This document shows, one piece after another, positions 30,488 through 38,731 of a stretch of 64,000 bases of DNA (positions within the stretch are counted from its first letter, which is position 1; each line of letters begins with the position of its first letter). Made by a program: the position numbers and the translations under genes. The stretch is taken from assembly GCF_009764355.1 (NCBI RefSeq), contig NZ_LNUA01000031.1, positions 468,856 through 532,855 of the forward strand, given 5' to 3'. Source of the DNA: Companilactobacillus bobalius (lineage in GTDB: Bacteria; Bacillota; Bacilli; Lactobacillales; Lactobacillaceae). The notes under the pieces were generated by a model that was given only the letters and a program-made list of their open reading frames with translations, had not been told where the DNA came from and searched no databases.

Positions 30488-31564
30488 TTATTTAACTTCG
30501 GTTTGAACAGCAGGTTTAGTGATCATATTTTTAATCTTCGACCAAACAATATGGAAAGTATAAGCTGAGGCGAATGATAATATCCAAGTCAATAAATAGC
30601 AAATGATAATGGCTGCAATAGGATTGATTTGAGGTAAGAAGCCACTACCTAAACGCCAAATAATTTGGAGCCAGAAGACGTTAGATAAGTAAGCTCGATA
30701 GGCATAAGTAGCTAAGAAGTGGAAAACTGGTAAGGCCTTAGAGTCAGTATTGATGTGACGAATGGCTAACGTAGCTACTAGACCAATAACCAATAAAGCA
30801 TAGAGAGTCATCGATGGTTTGTAATAGGGAGCATTGCTTAATTTGACTGGATAACCGAAAGCAAATAATTCACGGTTAGTCCAATAGAAGACAGCGATAA
30901 GTAAAATCACTAAAATAGGAAAAGCTTTTTTAAGAAACTTCTCAAATTTGTCACGAAACATCCAAGCGACAACTCCGAAGATTCCATAAATTACGAAACT
31001 GATAAAGATTCTATCTAATAGGTACCAACTTTGTTCATGAGGACCATGGAAGACTTGGACATCGTAGAAGTAAATCCAAGCACCAAAGAGAATAACGGTT
31101 AAAACAATTGTGATAATACCACGAGTATTGTTGTTTTTTATCCAGTGAGCTAAAGCCCAAAAAAGTGGCATTAGGATAATGAATTGTAGCATCATGGTGT
31201 TATACCACAAGTGTGGAGCAGCGTTTCCATTGATGAAATGCCAACAAAAAGAGCCAAAACTGTTGAATTTATTAACTTGTTGAACATCCGGAAAAACCAA
31301 TAAGTAAGCGAGGGTCCACCAAATTGTAGGTACAAAAAGAGCAGACCATTGTTTCTTCAAATAGCTACCATAATCTCCCCAAGTATTTTTATTAGTAGTT
31401 CTAGTCGTAGTATATAAAATACCAAATATAAAGGCTGGAGCTGTAAACTTCACCAAATTGTAGATAATTCCGATTGGAGTTTGATAACTAAAACTGGGAT
31501 TGGTTGATAGAACTAAACTGAGTACAGTCTGCATCATAACGGCAGTACAGGCAAAGACCTTCAT
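30488..31564 (-). CDS. Acyltransferase-3 family membrane protein, start region probably frameshifted
   Basis: A 358-residue membrane protein with about ten hydrophobic segments and the general look of the acyltransferase-3/OafA-like family, which acylate sugars or wall polymers. The ATG at 31564 has GGTGA upstream, but the family's first helix normally starts a dozen or more residues after the N-terminus, whereas here it begins at MKVFACTAV. The same frame stays open upstream to about 31650 without a start codon. An ATG at 31609-31611, with AAGGGGAG ideally spaced, would feed into this frame if the A6 run at 31598-31603 had one more A. So the gene may be frameshifted or phase-variable. The substrate is unknown. 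It lies next to the malonate genes but has no obvious part in that pathway. Confidence 0.7.
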   Translation of the reverse strand: MKVFACTAVMMQTVLSLVLSTNPSFSYQTPIGIIYNLVKFTAPAFIFGILYTTTRTTNKNTWGDYGSYLKKQWSALFVPTIWWTLAYLLVFPDVQQVNKFNSFGSFCWHFINGNAAPHLWYNTMMLQFIILMPLFWALAHWIKNNNTRGIITIVLTVILFGAWIYFYDVQVFHGPHEQSWYLLDRIFISFVIYGIFGVVAWMFRDKFEKFLKKAFPILVILLIAVFYWTNRELFAFGYPVKLSNAPYYKPSMTLYALLVIGLVATLAIRHINTDSKALPVFHFLATYAYRAYLSNVFWLQIIWRLGSGFLPQINPIAAIIICYLLTWILSFASAYTFHIVWSKIKNMITKPAVQTEVK

Positions 31565-31696
31565 ATAGTCACCTATATCAGCCTTCGGTGTAATGTCTTT
31601 TTTATTTTCATGTGATAAATCTCCCCTTGTAAAATTGTGAGATCAACAAAAGGAAATCCTTAGATTCAATATATTCTCATCCCAAAATAAATGCAA

Positions 31697-32572
31697 CTAA
31701 ATTTTCAATTCGGATCTTTGGAAGGATAAGAAAATCAAGATCAGTTCATTACTGATTTCACGTTGAATATTTGTCAGATTTTTATGAGGTGAGCAGAGAT
31801 AAATTGTCCGTTGTAGTGGATCAGGTGTTAGACGAGCCAATTGAACTTTGGAACTGATTGTTTGCCAAGTGACGGAAGGAATGAAGCTCAAACCGACACC
31901 AGCTTCAATGATTCCTCTAACTGTTGCAGGGTCATCAGCTTCATATTTATAGTTCAAAGTGATATCTCGTTTTAAAAAATATTTATCGATGGTCACTCGC
32001 AAAGGATTGTTTGCTGAAAGGCCAATCATTTTTTCTGACACGAGTTCTTCTGGTTTAATAAAATGTTGACTGTAGCCATAATTGATATTCCAACCAACAA
32101 AAATTTCTTCCTTTAAAACGGGTACATTAGTCAATCCCTGTAAAGGGGTGCTAGTAATAATAAAATCGAATTGTTTAAAATCTGTTTCCCTGACGTTATG
32201 TTGAGCAATGTTCAATCTAACGTTGGGGAATTTTTCTTGAATACTAGTAACAAGTGAAGGGATGAAAGGTGAAGCAACTTCCATTAATAGTGAAATTGGA
32301 TATTGTGTTTGATCCAAGCCACCTTTAACGGCTGAAATACCACGATTCAATTCTTCCAGACTGTCATTAACGTAACTGTAGAATAATTTGCCAGCTCGAT
32401 TCAATTTCAAAGTTCTACCAGTACGGTCAAAAAGTTTCGTGCTCAATTCATCCTCTAATTGTTTGATGGTTTTACTGACAGCTGGTTGAGAGACGTAGAG
32501 GATTTTGGCGGCTTTAGTGATGCTTTCTTGATTTGCGACGACAACGAAATAAGTTAATTGATTGAGATTCAT
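31697..32572 (-). CDS. LysR-family regulator, probably of the malonate decarboxylase operon
   Basis: A 291-residue LysR protein: N-terminal winged HTH (NQLTYFVVVANQESITKAAKILYVSQPAVSKTIKQL), linker helix, then a periplasmic-binding-like effector domain. I start it at 32572 (MNLNQL) because GGAG lies 6 bases upstream; the other ATG, 12 bases earlier, overlaps that site. It is divergent from mdcH with a 120-base gap. LysR-type MdcR regulators control mdc operons in proteobacteria and respond to malonate. That role is inferred here from position. Confidence 0.8.
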   Translation of the reverse strand: MNLNQLTYFVVVANQESITKAAKILYVSQPAVSKTIKQLEDELSTKLFDRTGRTLKLNRAGKLFYSYVNDSLEELNRGISAVKGGLDQTQYPISLLMEVASPFIPSLVTSIQEKFPNVRLNIAQHNVRETDFKQFDFIITSTPLQGLTNVPVLKEEIFVGWNINYGYSQHFIKPEELVSEKMIGLSANNPLRVTIDKYFLKRDITLNYKYEADDPATVRGIIEAGVGLSFIPSVTWQTISSKVQLARLTPDPLQRTIYLCSPHKNLTNIQREISNELILIFLSFQRSELKI

Positions 32573-32588
32573 ATTTTGCTCCATTCAT

Positions 32589-32651
32589 AACCAAATGGTT
32601 AAGTATCTTGCTTTTTATATATTATACATGTTATACATCGGCAATTATACT
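32589..32651. promoter_or_regulatory. Divergent mdcR-like/mdcH control region with inverted repeats
   Basis: AACCA-AA-TGGTT (32589-32600) is a short inverted repeat just upstream of the LysR start. The stretch ATTATACATGTTATACAT (32621-32638) is nearly self-complementary and fits the T-N11-A style of LysR sites. TATACT at 32646-32651 could be the mdcH -10, and the complement of 32621-32626 (TATAAT) the -10 of the regulator. Positions suit autoregulation plus activation of mdc, but no site is proven. Confidence 0.45.
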
Positions 32652-32692
32652 GAATCTGTGAGATCAATAAGAAGGATTGTTGGAGGTGATTA

Positions 32693-33604
32693 ATTATCAA
32701 AACCTTGTGGATATTTCCAGGCCAAGGTGGTCAAAGAAGTGGGATGTTAAGTGAAGTCCCACCGGAAATGATTCAACGAGTAAAAACCCTAACTGGTATT
32801 GAATTGAAAGATACGGCTGAAGCTTATCAAGATTCAATTCAGATTCAATTAGGAATTTTATTATTACAATTATTTGATATTCGACAATTAAAAGCAATCC
32901 AGCAAAAGCCTGATGCCGTTGCCGGACACTCACTAGGAATTTTTGCGGCTGCTGTAGCGGCAGGAGTTATTAGCGAAGATGATGCAATTAAGATTGTTTA
33001 TTTACGTTCAACCGAGATGCAAAAGTCATATCCAAGTGGATACGGCATGGGTGCAATTGTTGGTTTAACGAGAAAAGAAGTTTCTACTTTAGTAACCCAA
33101 ATCAATAGTGAAGAGCAACCAGTTTTCACTTCTAATCAAAATTCGGAATTGCAAACTGTTATTTCGGGTTCATTGGAAGGGATAAACAAAGTTTTAGCCC
33201 TCGCTAAGGATAATGGCGCGCAAAAGACAGTCTTATTGAAGGTTCCTGTGCCATCGCATTCTCCATTGATGCAAAAGGTTGCTAACGTTTTGGAGAAAGA
33301 ATTGTCCAAAGTAGAATTGCATGATCCGCAATGCACGTATTTAGCTAATTATAATGGTCGCTCTAGTAAAAAAGTGACAGAGGTTAAATACGATATGATC
33401 AACAATCTCGTTCATCCTGTCTATTGGGACACAATGATGGACGTGGCGTCAGAGCTAGGTATTGATACAACATTAGAAGTTCAACCCGGACAAACTTTTA
33501 CCAAATTGGTTAAGAGTAAGTTCCCTGATTTTAGAACTATCACCATGAAAAATATGAGTCTTGATGATATTGAGTTTTTGTTAGAAAAATGGAAAAGAGG
33601 ATAA
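32693..33604 (+). CDS. mdcH: Malonyl-CoA:acyl-carrier-protein malonyltransferase, MdcH
   Basis: MdcH charges the acyl carrier protein with malonyl groups so that decarboxylation can start. The protein is a FabD-type acyltransferase of about 300 residues with FPGQGGQRSGM at the N-terminus, the nucleophile motif GHSLGIFAA, and the active-site His in PVPSHSPLM. The start is uncertain: GGAGGTGA at 32682-32689 is ideally spaced for ATT 32693 or ATC 32696, giving IKTLWIFPGQG, while the first ordinary start, TTG 32705, is 18 bases from it and would cut the first beta strand. No ATG or GTG is in frame. It is the first gene of the mdc operon. Confidence 0.85.
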   Translation: MIKTLWIFPGQGGQRSGMLSEVPPEMIQRVKTLTGIELKDTAEAYQDSIQIQLGILLLQLFDIRQLKAIQQKPDAVAGHSLGIFAAAVAAGVISEDDAIKIVYLRSTEMQKSYPSGYGMGAIVGLTRKEVSTLVTQINSEEQPVFTSNQNSELQTVISGSLEGINKVLALAKDNGAQKTVLLKVPVPSHSPLMQKVANVLEKELSKVELHDPQCTYLANYNGRSSKKVTEVKYDMINNLVHPVYWDTMMDVASELGIDTTLEVQPGQTFTKLVKSKFPDFRTITMKNMSLDDIEFLLEKWKRG

Positions 33605-33607
33605 TCA

Positions 33608-35248
33608 ATGGCTAATAGAAGTTGGACCCAAAACCGTGATAACAAAGTTGCTAAGATGGCAAGCATTTCATCACTTTTGGATGGTAAATTAGTTAAAACA
33701 GAAAATGCTAAGACATTATTAGAAAGCATTATTAAACCAGGCGACAAGGTCGTTTTGGAAGGGGACAATCAAAAACAGGCTAGTTTCTTATCTGAAACTT
33801 TGGCTTCAGTTGATCCCGAAAAAGTACATGATTTGCATATGATCATGTCAAGTGTGTCACGTCCAGAACATTTGGATATTTTTGAAACTGGCATTGCTAA
33901 GAAGTTGGACTTCTCATTTGCCGGACCACAAAGTACTAGAATTTCACAAATGATTGCTGATGGAACAATGGAAGTCGGTGATATTCATACATATTTGGAA
34001 TTATATGCTCGTTTATACGTTGACTTGATTCCTAACGTTGTTTTAGTTGCTGCTGATAAGGTTGACCGTGATGGTAATCTTTACACTGGTGCTAATACTG
34101 AAGAGACACCAGTTATCGTTGAATCAGCTGCATTCAAAGACGGAATTGTTATTGTTCAAGCCAATGAAATTGTTGATAAAGTTCCTCGTGTTGACATCCC
34201 TGGAGATTGGGTCGACATCGTTGTACCTGCTGACGAGCCTTATCAATTGGAGCCACTATTTACAAGAGATCCACAAAATGTCACAGAATTACAAATTCTT
34301 ATGGGAATGATGGCAATTCGTGGAATTTATGAAAAACATAATGTACAAACAGTTAACCATGGTGTTGGTTTTAATACTGCTGCAATTGAACTCCTATTGC
34401 CAACGTATGGTGAACAATTAGGTTTGAAAGGTAAGATCGTGCCTAATTGGGAAGTTAACCCTACACCAACTTTGATTCCAGCAATTGAAAGTGGTTGGGT
34501 CAAGACTATTCATAGTTTCGGTGGCGAAGTTGGTATGGAAAACTATATTGCTCACCGTCCTGATATTTTCTTCGTTGGTAAAGACGGTAGTATGCGTTCA
34601 AACCGTGCCTTTGGTCAAATGGCCGGTCAATATGCTTTGGATATGTTCGTTGGTTCAACATTACAAATTGATAAATATGGTAATTCTTCAACCGTAACTA
34701 ATGGTCGTCTATCTGGTTTCGGTGGTGCTCCTAACATGGGTAGTAATCCACATGGCCGTCGTCATTCAACACCAGCTTGGCAAAGCTTACGTCCTGATGA
34801 TGATCCATTGGGTAAAGGTCAAAAATTAGTTGTACAAATGGTTGAGACTTTCGGTTCAAACAAGAAGCCAGTCTTTGTTGATCATTTGGATGCTGAAGAA
34901 GTTCAAAAAGAAGCTAAATTGGCTAATGTACCAATCATGATTTATAGCGAAGATACTACACATATCGTTACTGAAGAAGGTATTGCTTACTTGTATAAGA
35001 CTGACAGTATGGCTGAAAGACAAGCAGCGATTGAAGCTATTGCCGGTGTCACACCAGTTGGTTTGAGAAGTAATCCTAAACAACTAAAAGAATTGCGTGC
35101 TAAAGGTATCGTAGCTCTACCAGAAGATTTAGGTGTTCATCGTAGTGAAGCTAAGAGATCACTTCTTGCTGCTCAAAATATGGATGATCTAGTTAAGTGG
35201 TCTGATGGACTTTATAATCCACCTGCAAAGTTTAGAAGTTGGTCATAA
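33608..35248 (+). CDS. mdcA: Malonate decarboxylase alpha subunit (acetyl-S-ACP:malonate ACP transferase)
   Basis: MdcA swaps the acetyl group on the carrier protein for malonate, forming malonyl-S-ACP. The 546-residue length matches the family (about 550). The protein opens with WTQNRDNKVAKM, as typical MdcA proteins do, and contains the CoA-transferase-like motif GGAPNMGSNPHGRRHST near residue 370. It starts 3 bases after mdcH. The whole subunit set follows in order, so the assignment is firm. Confidence 0.93.
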   Translation: MANRSWTQNRDNKVAKMASISSLLDGKLVKTENAKTLLESIIKPGDKVVLEGDNQKQASFLSETLASVDPEKVHDLHMIMSSVSRPEHLDIFETGIAKKLDFSFAGPQSTRISQMIADGTMEVGDIHTYLELYARLYVDLIPNVVLVAADKVDRDGNLYTGANTEETPVIVESAAFKDGIVIVQANEIVDKVPRVDIPGDWVDIVVPADEPYQLEPLFTRDPQNVTELQILMGMMAIRGIYEKHNVQTVNHGVGFNTAAIELLLPTYGEQLGLKGKIVPNWEVNPTPTLIPAIESGWVKTIHSFGGEVGMENYIAHRPDIFFVGKDGSMRSNRAFGQMAGQYALDMFVGSTLQIDKYGNSSTVTNGRLSGFGGAPNMGSNPHGRRHSTPAWQSLRPDDDPLGKGQKLVVQMVETFGSNKKPVFVDHLDAEEVQKEAKLANVPIMIYSEDTTHIVTEEGIAYLYKTDSMAERQAAIEAIAGVTPVGLRSNPKQLKELRAKGIVALPEDLGVHRSEAKRSLLAAQNMDDLVKWSDGLYNPPAKFRSWS

Positions 35249-35251
35249 TCA

Positions 35252-36046
35252 ATGATTGAAACTAAGTATTTAAAATTAGCTCAACAAGCAGTTACCGCAT
35301 TGAAGTGGGAAGTATCATTCTCACCTAAGCCGGGATTAGTTGATGCAAAGTCAAATGGTTCTCATACGGATATGGATATTGATTTGTTTTACAAATCTGC
35401 TGATAGTTTGTTAGCTGGTTTTGAAGAAATGATTCAGGTTTCATACCAACACCCCTTAGATCTAGCTTTACGTGAAGAGATAGGTCGAATAGGCCGTGTG
35501 GCTGAAAAAGATATGTTTACAGCAACCAATGGAATCAATACTCACAAAGGAGCTATTTGGAGTATGGGACTTTTGGTCAGCGTAATCAGTAGTTTACAAA
35601 CAGATGACTTGGAAACTATCTTTGCTGGAGTAAAAAAGTTATCGAGAATGCCTGATAAATATGTTCAGACAACTAAGAAAACTCATGGGATGATCACTAA
35701 ACAGAAGTACGCTTTAAATGGTGCTAAAGGCGAAGCTCAAAGTGGATTTGCCAACGTCTCTAAAGTATTGAGTTTTCAACCAGAAGCAGATGATTACGAT
35801 ACTTGGCTGAAACGATTACTACTTTTGTATAGCAATGTTAATGATACAAACGTTGTGTATCGTAGTAATTTACAAGTTTTACAAGAATTTCAAACTTTGT
35901 CAGCACAAATTGTTGTTTCTAAACAAACTGTGTTAGACAATCCAAAATTTCAAATCCTTCAAAAATTTACACAAAAATACAATATTTCACCCGGTGGCTG
36001 TGCAGATCTGTTCGCTGCAAGTTACTTCTTAAAACATTTAAATTAG
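35252..36046 (+). CDS. mdcB: Triphosphoribosyl-dephospho-CoA synthase MdcB
   Basis: MdcB makes the precursor of the prosthetic group (2'-(5''-triphosphoribosyl)-3'-dephospho-CoA) from ATP and dephospho-CoA; it belongs to the CitG/MdcB family. The 264-residue protein shows the family motifs KPGLVDAKSNGSHTDMD, TNGINTHKGAIW and SPGGCADLFAAS. It lies 3 bases after mdcA and is followed by the carrier protein gene. Confidence 0.92.
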   Translation: MIETKYLKLAQQAVTALKWEVSFSPKPGLVDAKSNGSHTDMDIDLFYKSADSLLAGFEEMIQVSYQHPLDLALREEIGRIGRVAEKDMFTATNGINTHKGAIWSMGLLVSVISSLQTDDLETIFAGVKKLSRMPDKYVQTTKKTHGMITKQKYALNGAKGEAQSGFANVSKVLSFQPEADDYDTWLKRLLLLYSNVNDTNVVYRSNLQVLQEFQTLSAQIVVSKQTVLDNPKFQILQKFTQKYNISPGGCADLFAASYFLKHLN

Positions 36047-36060
36047 AAACGGAGAAAAAA

Positions 36061-36357
36061 ATGGAAAAATTACATTTTAATTTCGATACAACTGATGCAA
36101 TTGCTAAACCAGTCCATGTCGGCGTTGTTGCATCTGGTGATCTCGAAGTTATTTTTAGACCAACAGACAAGAAGACAGAAGTTAATATCGTAACTGGTAG
36201 TGATGGTTTCAAAGAAGTTTGGGCAAATGTCTTGAAACGTTTCTTTGACAGATATCCAATTCAAGCCAATATTGAAATTAATGACTTTGGTTCAACTCCA
36301 GGAGTTGTTAATCTTCGTTTAACTCAAGCATTGGAGGAACTAAAAGATGAAAAATAG
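36061..36357 (+). CDS. mdcC: Malonate decarboxylase acyl carrier protein (delta subunit)
   Basis: MdcC is the small carrier that holds the substrate as a thioester on its dephospho-CoA-derived arm. It has 98 residues. The modified serine is expected at Ser25 in VVASGDLEVIF, the same position as in the Klebsiella protein. The C-terminal motif NDFGSTPGVVNLRL is also typical. GGAG is close to the ATG. It overlaps the following gene by 11 bases, so translation is coupled. Confidence 0.92.
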   Translation: MEKLHFNFDTTDAIAKPVHVGVVASGDLEVIFRPTDKKTEVNIVTGSDGFKEVWANVLKRFFDRYPIQANIEINDFGSTPGVVNLRLTQALEELKDEK

Positions 36358-38005
36358 TTTTGTTGAATTACATGCACGTGAACGTGCGCTTTCATTATTA
36401 GATGCAGGTACTTCCAAGGAAATGGTTGGACCACTTGATAATATGATCTCACCACATTTGGAACCTCAAAATATTGTTCCTGAAAGTGATGACGGAATTG
36501 TTTTAATGAAAGGTACAATCGATGGTAATAACGTTTTAGTTGTTTCCATTGAAGGTAAATTCCAAGGCGGTGGTATCGGTGAAGTCAGCGGTGCCAAGAT
36601 TGTTGCAGCTTTGGAAAAGGCTTTAGAAGATAATAAGAATGGTAAGACTATCTATCCAATTATTATCTTGGATACTGGTGGTGTCCGCTTGCAAGAAGCT
36701 AACTATGGTTTGCTATCTATTTCAGAAATCCAAAATGCCGTTATTGCTTTAAAGAAGTATGTTCCAGTAATTGGTTTAGTACCAGGACGTGTTGGATCTT
36801 TCGGTGGTATGTCAATTACAGCTTCAATCTTGTCATATTTGATTGCTACTAATAAGGCCAGAATTGCTCTAAATGGACCAGAAGTTATTGAACAAGAAGC
36901 TGGTGTCCGTGAATTTGATTCTAGTGATAAAGATTTGATCTGGAACACTTTAGGTACTAAGCAAAGATTAGCAACTGGTTTAGTTGATGAAGTTGTTGAT
37001 GATACAGTGGATAATGTTAAAAATTCAATCATCAATGAAATTAAGACTAGAAAGGATGCTCATCGTACCGAAAATGTCGATTTCTATCTCAGTTTGTTAG
37101 ATCAATTGGATTTAAGCAAGAAACTAGATATTGAAACTTACGATAAACTCTATAAAAATGTTAAAGTAAAAAAACATGATATTCCAGAAGCTGTAGCTAG
37201 TTCTAAAGAGGGCACTAAGAGTCGTGGTCGCGCTTGGTTTGAAAAGATGACTGGTATCAAGAATGCTACTAGCTCTGTTTCAACAGTTTTGCATGCACAA
37301 AAAGATGGCAAGGAATATGTTGCTATTGTGCCCGATGCTGATAATAAATTTCCACGTGTTAGAAATGGTGAAGTTGGATTACAAGAAGGTTTCGCAGTTG
37401 CTAGTGTCATTAATAAGGTTGTTGCTGAAGATAAGGATAAAGATGTTAAACGTCCAATTATCTTGATTGTTGATGTACCTAGTCAAGCTTATGGCTATCA
37501 AGAAGAATTGATTGGTATTCATGTTGCTTTAGGTTCTAGTGCAGCTGCTTATGCTAAAGCTAGACAAGCAGGTCATCCAGTAATTGACTTTATTCCTGGT
37601 GATGCTGTATCCGGTGGTTTCTTAGCTCATGGCCTACAATCTAACCGTATGATTGCTTTGGATGATGATTCAATTACTATTCAAGCTATGTCAAAGGCTA
37701 GTGCCGCTCGTATTACACAAAGAACTATTGCTGAATTAGAAGAAGCTACAAAACATGTTCCAGCTATGGCTTATGATATTGATAACTATGAAAAACTTGG
37801 TGCTTTGTACAAGCTAGTTAAGGGTATCGGTTCATGGGAAGCAACTGACGAAAATGTTGTAAAAATCAATCAAATTATTGATGATGCTATCGACGGTTTA
37901 AATGGCGATAGAACACTTCATTTCCGTTATGAAACACCAATTGCTAAAGAAAGTGGACGTAAGGCAACCTTAAAAGTTCGTAAACTAGTTGATGAACAAT
38001 GGTAG
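36347..38005 (+). CDS. Malonate decarboxylase beta and gamma subunits fused in one protein
   Basis: The 552-residue protein holds two carboxyltransferase-like (crotonase-fold) halves that are separate genes, mdcD and mdcE, in the classical operons. Residues 1 to about 240 match MdcD (beta), with FQGGGIGEVSGAK, LDTGGVRLQEANYGL and GRVGSFGGMS. Residues about 310 to 552 match MdcE (gamma), with PSQAYGYQEELIGIH and GDAVSGGFLAHGLQSN. The 70-residue linker is rich in Lys, Glu and Ser. Together they decarboxylate malonyl-S-ACP to acetyl-S-ACP. No stop codon or frameshift is seen at the junction. It overlaps mdcC at the start and mdcG at the end by 7 bases. Confidence 0.92.
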   Translation: MKNSFVELHARERALSLLDAGTSKEMVGPLDNMISPHLEPQNIVPESDDGIVLMKGTIDGNNVLVVSIEGKFQGGGIGEVSGAKIVAALEKALEDNKNGKTIYPIIILDTGGVRLQEANYGLLSISEIQNAVIALKKYVPVIGLVPGRVGSFGGMSITASILSYLIATNKARIALNGPEVIEQEAGVREFDSSDKDLIWNTLGTKQRLATGLVDEVVDDTVDNVKNSIINEIKTRKDAHRTENVDFYLSLLDQLDLSKKLDIETYDKLYKNVKVKKHDIPEAVASSKEGTKSRGRAWFEKMTGIKNATSSVSTVLHAQKDGKEYVAIVPDADNKFPRVRNGEVGLQEGFAVASVINKVVAEDKDKDVKRPIILIVDVPSQAYGYQEELIGIHVALGSSAAAYAKARQAGHPVIDFIPGDAVSGGFLAHGLQSNRMIALDDDSITIQAMSKASAARITQRTIAELEEATKHVPAMAYDIDNYEKLGALYKLVKGIGSWEATDENVVKINQIIDDAIDGLNGDRTLHFRYETPIAKESGRKATLKVRKLVDEQW

Positions 38006-38616
38006 AAATTAATCCACATGACTTGTTAAAAATTGATTCTACTTCGGCTTTGTCAGACGAATTGCCAAGCTGGGCTAACTCTATTTTTCCCAATTCTTTG
38101 ACAGTTGTTGTGAGACGTAGTCCTGTAAAAGCGGAACTAATTCCTGTTGGCGTTAGAGGGATGAAACGGGAACATCGTTTTGCAACATATGTTGATCCTA
38201 AAAATGTTTTGGAAGTTACAACGCCATATCAATTGGTCGAAAAGAGAACTTGGAAAGAGGTTACTCTGGAGCGTCAAGTGCTGCCAGCTATTAAGGCATT
38301 ACCAAAAGTTAATGAAATTTTGCACGATTATCGCTGGGGGATTAGTGGCAGTGTTGGCTTTGAATTAGCAACTGGTACTCCTGCGGCCAAAATGACGAGT
38401 GATTTAGACTTAGTTTGGTTACCGAAACAAGAAATTAGCAAACAAGTGGCTAGTGAATTATTGAAGAGACTAAATCAATTCGGAGTTCATGCTGATTTGC
38501 AAGTTATTCAAGGAAACAATGGGTTTTCTTTGGAAGAGTACGCAAATAGTACTTCGACCATTATGATGAAAACCTTGCAGAATCCAATTTTAGTAAGAGA
38601 TCCTTGGTTAAAATAA
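37999..38616 (+). CDS. mdcG: Malonate decarboxylase holo-ACP synthase (phosphoribosyl-dephospho-CoA transferase)
   Basis: MdcG attaches the prosthetic group to the serine of MdcC. The 205-residue protein has the nucleotidyltransferase-type signature GSVGFELATG followed by the acidic pair in SDLDLVW. Length and motifs fit the MdcG family. It begins inside the end of the fused mdcDE gene (7-base overlap) and ends at a terminator, closing the operon. No malonate transporter gene (MdcF or MdcLM type) follows. Confidence 0.9.
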   Translation: MVEINPHDLLKIDSTSALSDELPSWANSIFPNSLTVVVRRSPVKAELIPVGVRGMKREHRFATYVDPKNVLEVTTPYQLVEKRTWKEVTLERQVLPAIKALPKVNEILHDYRWGISGSVGFELATGTPAAKMTSDLDLVWLPKQEISKQVASELLKRLNQFGVHADLQVIQGNNGFSLEEYANSTSTIMMKTLQNPILVRDPWLK

Positions 38617-38618
38617 AA

Positions 38619-38655
38619 AGTTCCATCAATCTAAATAGGTTGGTGGAATTTTTTT
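38619..38655 (+). terminator. Terminator of the mdc operon
   Basis: TTCCATCAA pairs with TTGGTGGAA (one wobble) and is followed by seven T residues. Confidence 0.88.
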
Positions 38656-38731
38656 CGGGTGGATAAATGTTTTTGAGTGCAATATAGTGGGTAAAGAGTG
38701 ATTTTCGATATGGGATTTAAGGAGAAAATAT

